Shown: positions 44,379-54,463 of the stretch, piece after piece
How the letters are laid out: every line of letters begins with the position of its first letter
How positions within the stretch are numbered: the first letter of the stretch is position 1
Source: Porphyromonadaceae bacterium FC4
Lineage (GTDB): Bacteria; Bacteroidota; Bacteroidia; Bacteroidales; Porphyromonadaceae
Assembly (NCBI GenBank): GCA_900120395.1
Contig: LT635553.1
Coordinates: 788,254 to 852,253, forward strand
DNA length: 64,000 bases
Reading direction: 5' to 3'
The notes under the pieces: generated by a model
The model's input: only the letters and a program-made list of their open reading frames with translations
What the model was told of the DNA's origin: nothing
Databases searched by the model: none
Position numbers and translations under genes: made by a program

Positions 44379-46870
44379 AGTGCTTCTTTTCGTTGGTTGT
44401 AGAAGTAGATCCCTATTGCTACTATGCCTACCAGCAGTAGTAGAATGCTTGCCCCTATGGCTATCGCTTCGGTGATTACCAGCGATCGTGGATGAAAGGT
44501 GAGTACTATTTCATGTGTACCTTTTGGAACCTCCAGAGCCCGGAGGGTATAGTCTGCCCGGAGAAGACTTGACTCCTCACCATCAATGGTGGCAGTCCAG
44601 CCATGTGGGTAGTATATCTCAGAAAAGACCACAAGTCCATCGCCACTGTTATTGGTCCGGTATCTGATCTCATTAGGCCGGTAGTGGGTGAGGGTGACTA
44701 CACTCAGACTATCTCTGTAGACAGTAGCCGGAGCTTGCGTGTCAAATGGAGGAGCTACGACCGCCACATCATTGAGTGGTACCTCTTTGAGAGCCACGAA
44801 CTCTTCATCCGGCGACCCCACTTTCTTCACTTCATTGACAAACCAGGCATCTCCATAGACCTCATGGTCTGTAATCAGCTTGACCCCCTGTACACTGTCC
44901 GGCAGGATGTAGTACTTCGTGTTGAGAGCCCGTAGCACATTGGGGTCCATCCGACTCAGGTAGCCATCGATGAGGTCTTGGTATCGCTGGAGTTTGGCGG
45001 CATGGTACCCACCGATGGAGCGATGGTTGTAGGACGTGGTGGCATCGTTGAATGTATTTACAGCCAGGTTCATCACCCTGTACTGGGTCGTATCCTGTAG
45101 GATGAGGTCATCCACCGGTGTCTTTTGCTGCACCCGTGCAGCCACCTGTCCTTTGGGCAGATATTTGGCGTCATTGAGGTACCGCTTGTCTACGGTCCAG
45201 AGGTCCACCAGGCACAGCACGGTGACTATAGCTATAGTCCATTGCGCACTCAGCTTTTGCTTCGTAAATAGATACAGCACCGCTGCGCCTGCGGCTATGA
45301 TGAGGATGCTCCTCAGGGCATCCGCCCTAAAGATGCCTTTGCGCACCGCCTCGAGTTGGTCAATAAGTGGTGCCAGCTGCGGCATCTGTGCCGTATACTG
45401 AGCGAAGGTGGCCTCCTCCATTTTGCTCAAGAAACCCCCACTGAGAGCTGGTGCCACCCACATGAGTAGAGCAACCCCCAGTGTAAGAGCAAGTGCACTG
45501 ATCGTAGCCCATTTTTGGGTTTGGATGATCCTTGGGTCACTTAGTATGAGTGACAGTCCCCATATGGCAAAGATGGGGATTGTCAGCTCGGCAACGACCA
45601 AGATCGACGATGGTGTCCTAAACTTATTGTACATCGGGACATGGTCGATAAAGAACTCCGTCAGCCACATCAGGTTATGCCCCCATGAGAGCATGATGGT
45701 CAGGATGGTCACCACAATCATCGCCCAGCGCATAGGTCCCTTTGAGGCAAAGATCCCAAAGAATGCCAACGCCAAGACAAACGCCCCCACATATACAGGT
45801 CCTGCGGTAAAAGGCTGATCCCCCCAGTATCGATTTTGCTGAGCGACAAAAGCTGCATCCTGCACAGGTACGTTGTGCTTGGCAACCTCAGCTGCGCCTA
45901 TCATCCCCGTGGCTCCACCTTTGGCATCGGGTATCAAGAAAGTCAGCATCTCATCAATCCCGTAGCTCCACTGCGTGATGTACTGCTTGTCGAGCCCCTT
46001 GTCAGATGTCCCCTCGCCCGTGAGGACCGATATTTGCTTCCCCCCTCTCATGGTTTCTTGCTGGTACTCCCAGGTGTGATAGAGTGTACTGCCATTGATT
46101 AGGATACCCACTATACCACCAAGTACCACTACTCCCAGCGCCTTGCCAAAGTGCACCCACTCTTTTCCCCGATACGCCTCTACCGCCCAAGCAATGACCA
46201 TCCCAGCCATTAGAAAGGCGAAGTAGTAGCTCATCTGGATGTGGTTGGAGTAGATCTGGAGCGCAGAGAAAAACGCCATCAGCAGAAACCCGACTAAGTA
46301 CTTTTTTCGATGAAAAGCGTACACCATGCCGGCAATAGTGGGGGGAATGTAGGCCAGTGCCAAAAGCTTCCATAGGTGTCCGGCATCAATCAAGATCAAG
46401 AAGTAGCTTGAGAAGGTCCACAGGATTGCCCCCAAGACGCTAAGCCGTCGACGAGTCCCCCAACTACGCATGAATATGTACCCTCCCAGCAGCATCATGA
46501 GCAGTAGGTAGGTATCACCGGGCATCAGGTTTAGCGGCCATTGCAGACGGTATACTTCACCTGCGGTGCGCAGAGGTACTACTGAGGGGTAACTGGGGGA
46601 TATCTGGTAGGTCGGCATCCCTCCAAAAAGGCTCCCCGTCCACCTGGATACCTCACCGGTTGTCTCCTGCATCAGCTTGGCATCTCGCCCGGTGCCTGCA
46701 GCTGCCGCACCATCCATCTGAAAGAGGACGCGCCCCTCAAATGCCGCAGGGTAGAAGTAGGCAAAGCTTAGGGCTACGAATAGTAGGACAACACCAAGTG
46801 TGATGACCCAAGGTTTTTTATACCAAGGCTGTTTCTTATTTGTGGCGGGAGTGTTCTCTTGTTGGGACAT
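44375..46870 (-). CDS. YfhO-family membrane protein
   Basis: An 831-residue inner-membrane protein from the ATG at 46870. The frame is open up to 47095, but the extra 75 codons run into the interspersed element and across a promoter element, so they are excluded. About thirteen hydrophobic segments (residues about 20-560) are followed by a soluble, mostly beta domain (about 560-800) and a last membrane helix near the C-terminus. This is the YfhO build (PF09586), GT-C-like, linked in Gram-positive bacteria to glycosylation of lipoteichoic acid. In Bacteroidota the acceptor is unknown. The segments AAAGTGRDAKLMQETTGE and MPTYQIS near 55-90 are typical. It heads a six-gene transcript. Confidence 0.88.
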   Translation of the reverse strand: MSQQENTPATNKKQPWYKKPWVITLGVVLLFVALSFAYFYPAAFEGRVLFQMDGAAAAGTGRDAKLMQETTGEVSRWTGSLFGGMPTYQISPSYPSVVPLRTAGEVYRLQWPLNLMPGDTYLLLMMLLGGYIFMRSWGTRRRLSVLGAILWTFSSYFLILIDAGHLWKLLALAYIPPTIAGMVYAFHRKKYLVGFLLMAFFSALQIYSNHIQMSYYFAFLMAGMVIAWAVEAYRGKEWVHFGKALGVVVLGGIVGILINGSTLYHTWEYQQETMRGGKQISVLTGEGTSDKGLDKQYITQWSYGIDEMLTFLIPDAKGGATGMIGAAEVAKHNVPVQDAAFVAQQNRYWGDQPFTAGPVYVGAFVLALAFFGIFASKGPMRWAMIVVTILTIMLSWGHNLMWLTEFFIDHVPMYNKFRTPSSILVVAELTIPIFAIWGLSLILSDPRIIQTQKWATISALALTLGVALLMWVAPALSGGFLSKMEEATFAQYTAQMPQLAPLIDQLEAVRKGIFRADALRSILIIAAGAAVLYLFTKQKLSAQWTIAIVTVLCLVDLWTVDKRYLNDAKYLPKGQVAARVQQKTPVDDLILQDTTQYRVMNLAVNTFNDATTSYNHRSIGGYHAAKLQRYQDLIDGYLSRMDPNVLRALNTKYYILPDSVQGVKLITDHEVYGDAWFVNEVKKVGSPDEEFVALKEVPLNDVAVVAPPFDTQAPATVYRDSLSVVTLTHYRPNEIRYRTNNSGDGLVVFSEIYYPHGWTATIDGEESSLLRADYTLRALEVPKGTHEIVLTFHPRSLVITEAIAIGASILLLLVGIVAIGIYFYNQRKEAL

Positions 46871-46944
46871 CTTCAAAGAAGGTCTATTCTGGTTTTGTAT
46901 GCAGTGTGACGGAGTATGGAGATCGGATGACCGGCTACTCAGGA

Positions 46945-46952
46945 CAAACTTA
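46945..46952 (-). promoter_or_regulatory. -7 box before the yfhO-birA-mnmD operon
   Basis: CAAACTTA reads TAAGTTTG on the minus strand, a perfect TAnnTTTG element 74 bases before the chosen start. It sits inside the longer reading frame and supports the downstream start. No -33 element is seen at 19 bases. Confidence 0.5.
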
Positions 46953-47052
46953 CACAATTTTTGCTTTCGTGCTTCAGGGCAGTCGCACGGAGCTCTCTTT
47001 GAGTCGCTGATATACAGATGGATGCGGAAGTTGAAAAAGTCACTGCCCGATC

Positions 47053-47147
47053 GCAAAAAGTTTCCTACTGAAAACAGATCGCTACTATCCGTCAAATCGT
47101 TTTCTTTCCTACTGGAAACCTTTCGCTACTATCCGTGAAACTTTTGG
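47053..47147 (+). repeat. interspersed dimer element, copy 6, decayed right end
   Basis: The left end and both hairpins are as in other copies. The right end reads CCGTGAAACTTTTGGG instead of CCGTCAAATTTTTTGC, so this copy has lost the right terminal repeat. It lies between divergent genes. Confidence 0.92.
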
Positions 47148-47178
47148 GCTAGTCCGGGGTATGAAAAACAGAGTCGAA

Positions 47179-47210
47179 TTTTGAAGCCTCTCCCTTTTTC
47201 TGCAAATTTG
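47179..47210 (+). promoter_or_regulatory. promoter of the GH109-like gene
   Basis: TTTTG at 47179-47183, exactly 19 bases, then CAAATTTG at 47203-47210. This fits the Bacteroidota TTTG-N19-TAnnTTTG rule with one mismatch. The start codon is 126 bases downstream. Confidence 0.55.
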
Positions 47211-47335
47211 TACTCATCCGTGGCAGAGCTCGATAGACAGAAGCATATTGAACACGGACTGAGCAGACAAACAGATTAGTCACGGGTCATGATGAGATCC
47301 GGTGTCACTTCTTAGTAGGACTACGTTTTTTTTCA

Positions 47336-48667
47336 ATGCATAAACCAGATATTGAATCTACAGACTTCCCCTCGCGTCCCTATGGGCAGAAGGATATGAT
47401 AGGCTTTGCTGCCCCACCTTTGGACAAGGTGCGCATCGGGATCATTGGGTTGGGAATGAGAGGGCCCAAGGCAGTCGAACGACTATGTCACATCGATGGT
47501 GCAGAAGTGGTGGCTCTCTGCGACCTGCACGAAGAACGCGTACAAAAAGCCCAAGCGATACTGAGGCAAAACGGCCGTCCCACAGCTCATGGATACTATG
47601 GAGATAGCGAGGAGTGGCGCAAGCTGGTCGAGAGAGAGGACCTCGACCTGATCTACATCGTCCTAAAGTGGCAGTCTCATGTGCAGATGGCTACCTATGC
47701 CATGCAGCAGGGAAAGCATGTCGCGATAGAGGTCCCGTCGGCTTTCGAAATGGAGGATATTTGGAAGCTGATAGATACCTCCGAGCGTACTCGTCGACAC
47801 TGCATGATGTTGGAAAACTGTGTGTACGATGCTTTTGAGCTCAATACTCTGAATATGGCTCACCACGGTCTGCTCGGAGATATACTCTATGCAGAAGGGG
47901 GGTACATACACCTACTGGAGGATCTGTGGCAGCAGTATGATCATAACTGGCGTCTGGAGTATAACCGTATGAATAGAGGAGATGTATACCCGACGCATGG
48001 GATGGGTCCGGCGTGCCAGATCCTGGATATACACCGGGGTGATCGACTCGTCAAGCTGGTCTCGATGGACTCAGCCCCGGTCTCTATACCTCGCCTACTC
48101 GAGGCAAAAGGTGAAGATCCCGCCGGATTTCGCAACGGTCAGCATACCTACACGATGATCCGAACCATGAGAGGAAAGACCATCTTCATCCATCATGACG
48201 TGGCGACACCCAGACCCTACTCCCGCCAGTACAATGTGGCAGGTACCGGAGGCTATGCGACCAAGTATCCTCTGCCGATGTATGCCCTGGATCGTTCGCC
48301 AATGACACCGGCTCAAGCATTGCCCGATGGGTGCGATCAAGTCTCCCCGCACGACTGGCTGACTCCGGAGCAGCAGGAAGCACTCATAGAGAAGTACCGC
48401 CACCCGCTGCTTCGCGAACTGGGCGAACAAGCTGCCCGATACGACTACAGAGGAGGTATGAACTACATCATGGACTACCGCTTGATCTATTGCCTCCGCC
48501 ATGGTCTGCCTCTGGATATGGATGTCTATGACCTGGCCGAGTGGTGCTGTGTGGCTCCGCTCAGTAAGCAGTCCATAGAGGGCGGGAGTATCCCTGTGGA
48601 TATCCCGGACTTTACCCGAGGGGCATGGGATCGCATCCGTGGTTTTAGGCATGCTTGGGTCAGATAA
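47336..48667 (+). CDS. Gfo/Idh/MocA oxidoreductase, GH109-like
   Basis: A 443-residue protein with an N-terminal Rossmann fold (GIIGLGMRG, glycines at 38, 40 and 43) and a Gfo/Idh/MocA C-terminal domain. The later GDVYPTHGMGPACQILDI (about 211-228) is the signature of the GH109 branch. GH109 enzymes use bound NAD+ to remove alpha-linked N-acetylgalactosamine by an oxidation-elimination route, as on blood group A and mucin-type glycans. Many relatives carry a Tat or lipoprotein signal. None is visible here, so this enzyme should act in the cytosol on imported sugars. Plain sugar dehydrogenase activity is the alternative. It stands alone, before mutA. Confidence 0.8.
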   Translation: MHKPDIESTDFPSRPYGQKDMIGFAAPPLDKVRIGIIGLGMRGPKAVERLCHIDGAEVVALCDLHEERVQKAQAILRQNGRPTAHGYYGDSEEWRKLVEREDLDLIYIVLKWQSHVQMATYAMQQGKHVAIEVPSAFEMEDIWKLIDTSERTRRHCMMLENCVYDAFELNTLNMAHHGLLGDILYAEGGYIHLLEDLWQQYDHNWRLEYNRMNRGDVYPTHGMGPACQILDIHRGDRLVKLVSMDSAPVSIPRLLEAKGEDPAGFRNGQHTYTMIRTMRGKTIFIHHDVATPRPYSRQYNVAGTGGYATKYPLPMYALDRSPMTPAQALPDGCDQVSPHDWLTPEQQEALIEKYRHPLLRELGEQAARYDYRGGMNYIMDYRLIYCLRHGLPLDMDVYDLAEWCCVAPLSKQSIEGGSIPVDIPDFTRGAWDRIRGFRHAWVR

Positions 48668-48938
48668 TCCTCTTTGGACATGGTTCCTCCAGATAAATGG
48701 AGTCAACCGTGATGAGGAGTTTAATCTCGAATCCTATTCTTTTGAATAATCAATATTTTTCTGCAATTTTGTGACACACACTTTTCTTAGCTCTCTTGGA
48801 AAGGGAATTTGAGGGAGCGGGAAGGTGCTTTGAAGTGGAGAGTATAAGTTTTTTAGACTAACCCATTGGTCCTCCTGTTCCTTAACCTCTAGAAATAGGT
48901 CTACCAACGTGTTGATCAAACACACATAAATACTGTTT
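48668..48938 (+). other. mutA leader and spacer
   Basis: The stretch holds the mutA promoter (48741-48771) and a leader of about 160 bases. I looked for a cobalamin riboswitch (conserved B12 box) because the product uses B12 and saw none. Confidence 0.5.
48741..48771 (+). promoter_or_regulatory. promoter of mutA-mutB
   Basis: TTTG at 48741-48744, exactly 19 bases, then CAATTTTG at 48764-48771. It matches the Bacteroidota promoter pattern with one change in the -7 box. Confidence 0.55.
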
Positions 48939-50804
48939 ATGAAAGAAAAGAGAGAAAAACTATTCACCGAGTTTCCACCGGTATCCACAGATGAGTGGAT
49001 GGAGAAGGTGACTGCCGATCTCAAAGGGGTACCTTTTGAAAAAAAACTGGTCTGGCGGACGAAGGAGGGCTTTGAGCTCATGCCTTTTTATCGAAAAGAG
49101 GATATCAAGGATCTACCCCTCCTGGGTACACTCCCCGGTGAATATCCCTATGTGCGCGGAACCAAGACCCACAACATCTGGCTGGTTCGTCAAGAGATCA
49201 TAGTATGCGACCATCTTTCGCAGATAAATGAGAAAATCAAGAACCTAATGGAGCATGGCGTGACTGCGGTGGGGCTACACTTCGAAGATGATCAGGTAAG
49301 TGCTGCTGCGGTCCGAGAGGTGCTGGAGGGCATAGACTTGTCCAAGCTTGAGGTCAACTTTTACTCGTGCGTGCGCTATGTCGTTCGGATGGCAGAAGCG
49401 GTTGTTGAGGCATTTGATAAGATGGGCGTAGCACCCGAGAGTGTGCAAGGCTCGATCAACTATAACCCATTCCGCCGACTCATGATACGCGGTGAGCGGT
49501 GGAATCCCTGGAAGGAGACGGGAGTAGAACTCCTGAAGGCTGTGGCACCTCTGAAGAACTTTACCTGCTTCACTGTCCAGAGCATCGACTTCGTCAATGC
49601 CGGTGCCTATATCTACCAAGAACTAGGGTACGCACTTGCCGCCGGAGCGGAAATCCTTTCGACCTTTAGCAAAGAAAGTGGATGCTCCGTAGCTGAGGTG
49701 GCAAAGAGAACTCGGTTTGATATGGGAGTGGGCTCCAACTACTTCATCGAAATGGCGAAGTTTAGAGCGGTACGTTGGCTGTGGGCGATGATCGTGAAGG
49801 CCAATGACGGGAATGCGCCCGAAGAAAGTCTCAAGGCTACCGTACATGTGGAAAACAGTATGTGGAATAAGACGGTCTATGACTCATACGTCAACCTGCT
49901 CCGTACCCAGACTGAGACCATGAGTGCTGCCATCGCCGGAGTACACTCTATGACCGTGGTGCCGTTTGATGTTGCTTATGAGGATGAGTACAGCGATTTT
50001 GGGGAGCGTATTGCTAGAAACCAGCAGTTGCTGCTGCTCGAGGAAAGCCACTTTGACAAGGTGGTGGATCCCGCAGGTGGCTCATACTACGTAGAGCACC
50101 TTACCGACGCCATAGGTAAGCAGGCGTGGAGGCTTTTCCTCGAAGTCGAAGAGCAAGGCGGATTTTATGCGCTGGCAAATGAAGGCGTGATCCAAGAGAA
50201 GATCAACGCCTCTAATGATGAGCGCCATAAGGCGGTGGCTACAAGGCGTGAGAACCTACTCGGAACCAATATATTCCCGAACTTTACAGAGAAAGCCGGT
50301 GAAGAAAAGATCGCCGGCAAGAAGGACTTGACGCGCAAGCAGGTGGATGTGACTCCACTGGACTTTAGGCGCGGTGGTTCAGACTTCGAAGCGCTCCGGA
50401 TGAGCACCGAACAGAAGGGGAATGCGCCGAAGGTGTTTATGCTCACGATAGGCAACCTTGCGATGAGGTTAGCCCGGTCGCAGTTTTCCTCCAACTTCTT
50501 TGCATGTGCCGGCTATCAGTTGATCGACAACCTTGGCTTTGAGTCCGTGGAAGAGGGCGTGAATGCTGCTATTGCCGCAGATGCTGACCTCGTCGTCCTC
50601 TGCTCTAGCGATGATGAATACGCAGAGTATGGCCCACAGGCACTCGATGCACTTGCCGGACGTATACCGCTAGTAATAGCCGGTGCGCCCAAGTGTATGG
50701 ATGAGCTGAAGGAAAAGGGTATCGAGCACTTCATCCATGTGAAGGTGAATGTGCTGGAGACACTGCAGATGTTTAACCAACTCCTAGGGGTACAAGCTAA
50801 GTAA
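48939..50804 (+). CDS. mutA: methylmalonyl-CoA mutase small subunit
   Basis: A 621-residue beta subunit of the heterodimeric mutase. It is homologous to MutB (TIM-barrel of about 30-420, with [19 protein letters not shown] at the start) but its C-terminal Rossmann domain lacks the DxHxxG cobalamin motif, as expected for MutA, which stabilises the catalytic subunit. The pair interconverts methylmalonyl-CoA and succinyl-CoA, the core step of propionate formation or use in Bacteroidota. mutB follows after 4 bases. Confidence 0.95.
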   Translation: MKEKREKLFTEFPPVSTDEWMEKVTADLKGVPFEKKLVWRTKEGFELMPFYRKEDIKDLPLLGTLPGEYPYVRGTKTHNIWLVRQEIIVCDHLSQINEKIKNLMEHGVTAVGLHFEDDQVSAAAVREVLEGIDLSKLEVNFYSCVRYVVRMAEAVVEAFDKMGVAPESVQGSINYNPFRRLMIRGERWNPWKETGVELLKAVAPLKNFTCFTVQSIDFVNAGAYIYQELGYALAAGAEILSTFSKESGCSVAEVAKRTRFDMGVGSNYFIEMAKFRAVRWLWAMIVKANDGNAPEESLKATVHVENSMWNKTVYDSYVNLLRTQTETMSAAIAGVHSMTVVPFDVAYEDEYSDFGERIARNQQLLLLEESHFDKVVDPAGGSYYVEHLTDAIGKQAWRLFLEVEEQGGFYALANEGVIQEKINASNDERHKAVATRRENLLGTNIFPNFTEKAGEEKIAGKKDLTRKQVDVTPLDFRRGGSDFEALRMSTEQKGNAPKVFMLTIGNLAMRLARSQFSSNFFACAGYQLIDNLGFESVEEGVNAAIAADADLVVLCSSDDEYAEYGPQALDALAGRIPLVIAGAPKCMDELKEKGIEHFIHVKVNVLETLQMFNQLLGVQAK

Positions 50805-50808
50805 AGAG

Positions 50809-52968
50809 ATGAGCAATACAGTAAGGCCAAACTATAAAGAAATCAATATCGAAAGCGGAAGAGGAGCAGGTGTCTCCGTAGAAGCTTTTGAACAGAAGAA
50901 TGAAATCAAATACGACTGGGAAACACCGGAGCTGATCAAGGTCAAGGGGGCATATACAGAGGAGGATATCAAGGACTTTGAGCATCTCCACTATGCTGCA
51001 GGTGTAGCACCTTATCTTCGTGGACCGTACAGCACAATGTATGCGATGCGCCCCTGGACGATTCGGCAGTATGCAGGCTTCTCTACGGCTGAGGAGTCGA
51101 ATGCTTTTTACCGTCGTAACCTCGCCTCTGGACAAAAGGGACTGTCGGTAGCCTTTGACCTACCAACCCACAGAGGGTACGACCCGGATAATGCTCGTGT
51201 ACTTGGTGATGTGGGTAAGGCTGGTGTGTCCATTTGTTCCGAAGAGAACATGAAGGTGCTCTTTGACGGGATACCTCTCAACCGTATGTCCGTCTCCATG
51301 ACGATGAATGGTGCCGTATTGCCTATCCTTTCCTTCTATATCGTGGCAGGACTGGAGCAAGGGGCAAAGCTGGAGGAAATGGCGGGAACGATTCAAAATG
51401 ATATCCTCAAGGAGTTCATGGTGCGTAATACCTATATATACCCGCCGGAGTTCTCCATGCGAATCATCGCGGATATCTTTGAGTACACCTCGCAGAACAT
51501 GCCTAAGTTTAACTCAATATCCATCTCCGGATACCATATGCAGGAGGCAGGAGCAACGGCAGATATCGAGATGGCTTATACGCTCTCTGACGGTATCGAG
51601 TACCTCCGAGCAGGAATCAAAGCGGGGATCGACATTGATAAGTTTGCACCGCGGTTATCCTTCTTCTGGGCAATTGGGATGAATCACTTCATGGAGATTG
51701 CGAAGATGCGTGCTGCCCGAATGCTGTGGGCTAAGATCACCAAGCACTTTGGTGCCAAGAACCCTAAGTCCATGATGCTGCGTACCCACTCGCAAACATC
51801 CGGGTGGTCACTCACTGAGCAGGACCCGTTCAATAACGTTGGGCGTACTTGTATAGAAGCTATGGCTGCAGCACTTGGACATACACAGTCGCTGCATACG
51901 AATGCACTGGATGAGGCTATCGCCTTGCCGACAGACTTCTCGGCTCGTATCGCACGCAATACTCAGATCTATATCCAGAACGAAACCCAGATCACTCGTC
52001 AGGTCGATCCTTGGGCAGGATCCTACTATATCGAGACGCTGACCAACGAGCTGGCTCACAAGGCTTGGGAGCACATCCTCGAGATTGAGGAGATGGGCGG
52101 TATGGCTAAGGCGATAGAGACCGGTCTGCCTAAGATGCGTATCGAGGAAGCTGCTGCACGTACTCAAGCGCGTATCGACTCGGGCAAGCAGACGATCATT
52201 GGTATCAACAAGTATCGCCTAGAGCACGAAGATCCTATTGATATCCTGGAGGTAGACAATACCTCAGTACTCAATCAGCAGGTAGAGTCTCTAAAACAGC
52301 TCCGTGCTAACCGAGACGAGAAGGCTGTACAAAAGGCACTTGCTGACATTACCGATGCGGTCAAGAATAAGACAGGAAACCTTCTAGACCTTTCCGTAAA
52401 GGCTGCAAAGGTGAGAGCGACCCTCGGTGAAATATCCGATGCGTGTGAAGAAGTAGTAGGTCGATACAAGGCCGTCATTCAGACAATCTCCGGTGTGTAT
52501 TCAAGCGAAACAAAGAACGATCCTGACTTTAATCGAGCATGTGAACTGGTTGACGAATTTGCAAAGAAGAATGGTCGTCAACCCCGTATCATGATTGCCA
52601 AAATGGGGCAAGACGGGCATGACCGTGGTGCAAAAGTCGTTGCTACCGGCTATGCCGACTGTGGATTTGACGTGGATATGGGTCCTCTCTTCCAGACCCC
52701 CGAGGAGGCAGCCAGGCAGGCTGTTGAGAACGATGTGGATGCAATGGGTGTATCATCCCTGGCTGCAGGACACAAGACGCTTATACCGGCGTTGATCAAG
52801 GAGCTTGAAAAGCTAGGTCGGGATGATATTATAGTCACTGCCGGTGGTGTTATCCCCGCTCAGGACTATGACTTCCTCTACAAGACGGGTGTGGCGGCTA
52901 TCTTTGGCCCGGGAACTCCTGTTGCTTATTCTGCATCTAAGCTTATGGAGTTGCTGCTCGCAGAGTGA
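50809..52968 (+). CDS. mutB: methylmalonyl-CoA mutase large (catalytic) subunit
   Basis: The 719-residue alpha subunit. The TIM barrel (about 45-560) shows [28 protein letters not shown], the substrate-binding segment. The C-terminal cobalamin domain (about 585-719) carries the B12 motif DGHDRG with Asp602, His604 (lower axial ligand) and Gly607, followed by GATGY-like VVATGYAD and the [11 protein letters not shown] loop. It needs adenosylcobalamin. No epimerase, decarboxylase or MeaB chaperone gene is in the window. Transcription ends at the nested hairpin beyond 53005. Confidence 0.97.
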   Translation: MSNTVRPNYKEINIESGRGAGVSVEAFEQKNEIKYDWETPELIKVKGAYTEEDIKDFEHLHYAAGVAPYLRGPYSTMYAMRPWTIRQYAGFSTAEESNAFYRRNLASGQKGLSVAFDLPTHRGYDPDNARVLGDVGKAGVSICSEENMKVLFDGIPLNRMSVSMTMNGAVLPILSFYIVAGLEQGAKLEEMAGTIQNDILKEFMVRNTYIYPPEFSMRIIADIFEYTSQNMPKFNSISISGYHMQEAGATADIEMAYTLSDGIEYLRAGIKAGIDIDKFAPRLSFFWAIGMNHFMEIAKMRAARMLWAKITKHFGAKNPKSMMLRTHSQTSGWSLTEQDPFNNVGRTCIEAMAAALGHTQSLHTNALDEAIALPTDFSARIARNTQIYIQNETQITRQVDPWAGSYYIETLTNELAHKAWEHILEIEEMGGMAKAIETGLPKMRIEEAAARTQARIDSGKQTIIGINKYRLEHEDPIDILEVDNTSVLNQQVESLKQLRANRDEKAVQKALADITDAVKNKTGNLLDLSVKAAKVRATLGEISDACEEVVGRYKAVIQTISGVYSSETKNDPDFNRACELVDEFAKKNGRQPRIMIAKMGQDGHDRGAKVVATGYADCGFDVDMGPLFQTPEEAARQAVENDVDAMGVSSLAAGHKTLIPALIKELEKLGRDDIIVTAGGVIPAQDYDFLYKTGVAAIFGPGTPVAYSASKLMELLLAE

Positions 52969-53004
52969 TCAACTCCATGGCGGCACTGATGTTGCTGCTG
53001 TAGT

Positions 53005-53071
53005 TGCCGGCACTCATATGTGGATGGAGTCCGACTGGACTCTAAAACCAGTATGAGTGCCGGCACTTTTT
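53005..53071 (+). terminator. nested-hairpin terminator after mutB
   Basis: TGCCGGCACTCATA (53005-53018) pairs perfectly with TATGAGTGCCGGCA (53052-53065). Inside the loop GAGTCC (53027-53032) pairs with GGACTC (53037-53042). A run of T follows at 53067-53071. The T-run runs into the -7 box of the rhomboid gene two bases on. Confidence 0.85.
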
Positions 53072-53072
53072 G

Positions 53073-53080
53073 TATCTTTG
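53073..53080 (+). promoter_or_regulatory. -7 box before the rhomboid genes
   Basis: TATCTTTG, a perfect TAnnTTTG element, lies 36 bases before the rhomboid start. It begins immediately after the mutB terminator, so the -33 region would lie inside the terminator stem. Confidence 0.5.
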
Positions 53081-53116
53081 TAACCGGGACTATTGCGATA
53101 CCTAACGAAATAAAGA

Positions 53117-53779
53117 ATGAGAATAGATTTTAGAGATACGATGCCTAGCGCTACGCGCAATATCATTATTTTGAATGTGATTGTTCTCCTAGCGGAGTGG
53201 GTACTGCCTAGGATAGGCATTGATCTGGTTGATCTTCTTGGAATGCACTATATCGGTTCAGATAGGTTCGGTTTTCACCAGCTGATCACCTACATGTTCC
53301 TGCATGATCCGAGTGGCTTTTCACATCTTTTCTTCAATATGTTTGCCCTCTTTATGTTTGGCGGTATCTTGGAGCGCGTGTGGGGGCAAAAGCGGTTTAT
53401 CATCTACTATCTCGCAACCGGTGTCGGTGCCGGATTGGTGCAGCAGTTGACGTGGTACTTGACCTCGGATCCGGCTACACTGCACTACTACGCTGACTTC
53501 ATGATTACGATTGGTGCAAGTGGTGCCGTATTTGGCGTGCTCTTGGCATTTGGTATGCTTTTCCCAAATATTCCACTCTACATCATGTTTATCCCCATCC
53601 CGGTCAAGGCTAAGTGGGTCGTTATCGGTTATGGACTAGTTGAGTTATTCGCCGGCATCAGAGGTTCGGCAGATGGGGTTGCCCACTTTGCCCATCTCGG
53701 CGGCATGTTGTTTGGGATCATCTTTATTCTGCTGTGGAGGCGCAAGGAGCGAAGCAAAGATGCTTGGCAAGAATTCTAA
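53117..53779 (+). CDS. rhomboid-family intramembrane serine protease
   Basis: A 220-residue protein with six membrane helices. The catalytic dyad is Ser135 in GASGAVFG and His193 in HFAHLGG. The HxxxN motif (His70, Asn74) in the second helix that forms the oxyanion hole is also present. It cleaves membrane-anchored proteins within the lipid bilayer. The substrate is unknown. Its last 20 bases overlap the start of a second rhomboid-like gene in another frame. Confidence 0.93.
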   Translation: MRIDFRDTMPSATRNIIILNVIVLLAEWVLPRIGIDLVDLLGMHYIGSDRFGFHQLITYMFLHDPSGFSHLFFNMFALFMFGGILERVWGQKRFIIYYLATGVGAGLVQQLTWYLTSDPATLHYYADFMITIGASGAVFGVLLAFGMLFPNIPLYIMFIPIPVKAKWVVIGYGLVELFAGIRGSADGVAHFAHLGGMLFGIIFILLWRRKERSKDAWQEF

Positions 53780-54455
53780 ATCGCCGGATCAAATGCCGTC
53801 AAAATCCATAGTGACGCACAGACTCCTACCGATTATTCTCATTCTGGGGGTGATGTACGTCGCTGAGGAGTATCTTCCATTTGGCTTGTCTTTGAAAAGT
53901 GACGTGCCCACTCTTTTGGCCCAGCCTTGGTCTCTACTTACTTACGGATTTGTTCACCACTCGTCCGTACATATAGTTACTTCCATCCTTTTGCTTGCCC
54001 TTGTTGCTGTGTATTTCCAAGCTCCTACCCGGGCCTTTTACACCTCATTTGTTGCGGCTATCCTTGTGGGTGGACTTGTTTTCGTCCTTGTCTATGGTGT
54101 ACTTGGGGAGCATGTGGGAGAGCTGACCGGTGCATCTGCCGGTATTTGTGGTCTGATTCCGATTGTTCTTTTTTTCGACTCCGGTAGAATGAAGTCCGTT
54201 GATCAAAAAGTAGTCCGGTCGCTTGTTGGTGTTCTTGTATTAGGAGATGCGGTGTATTCTATTAGTGTGAAAAATCCAGGGTTCTTAGCACATGTCGGAG
54301 GGTATTTGGTGGGTACGATAGCCCTACTTACTGCCCAAAAAAAACACAAAGAACAGATCCGCAAATACAATGCCATCCGGAAGGTTGAGCTCTCCGGCTA
54401 TTCCTCTTTGACCGAAGAAGAGCGTTCTATAGTATCCAATAGTCCCAAGCGCTGA
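53760..54455 (+). CDS. second rhomboid-like protein
   Basis: A 231-residue membrane protein from the ATG at 53760 (53793 is an alternative). Upstream codons of this frame lie wholly inside the first rhomboid gene. About six hydrophobic segments are present. Ser126 sits in GASAGICG and His178 in FLAHVGG, so the dyad positions are kept, but the helix-2 motif reads HIVTS (His71, Ser75 in place of Asn), and the serine loop differs from the usual GxSGxxxG. It may be active with altered properties or act as a regulator of the first rhomboid. It is translationally linked to it. Confidence 0.8.
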   Translation: MLGKNSKSPDQMPSKSIVTHRLLPIILILGVMYVAEEYLPFGLSLKSDVPTLLAQPWSLLTYGFVHHSSVHIVTSILLLALVAVYFQAPTRAFYTSFVAAILVGGLVFVLVYGVLGEHVGELTGASAGICGLIPIVLFFDSGRMKSVDQKVVRSLVGVLVLGDAVYSISVKNPGFLAHVGGYLVGTIALLTAQKKHKEQIRKYNAIRKVELSGYSSLTEEERSIVSNSPKR

Positions 54456-54463
54456 AGCAAGAG

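Larger units (their letters stand above)
46871..47335. other. divergent intergenic stretch
   Basis: The stretch between the yfhO-like gene (-) and the GH109-like gene (+). It contains a minus-strand -7 box (46945-46952), interspersed-element copy 6 (47053-47147) and the plus-strand promoter at 47179-47210. No gene is supported. Confidence 0.7.

Noticed and set aside
46871-47095. A 75-residue N-terminal extension of the yfhO-like gene
   Set aside because: It runs through interspersed-element copy 6 and across a -7 box, has no membrane or signal features, and the ATG at 46870 gives the usual family start.
48668-48938. A cobalamin riboswitch before mutA
   Set aside because: The gene product needs B12, but no B12-box-like conserved segment or matching fold could be seen in the leader.
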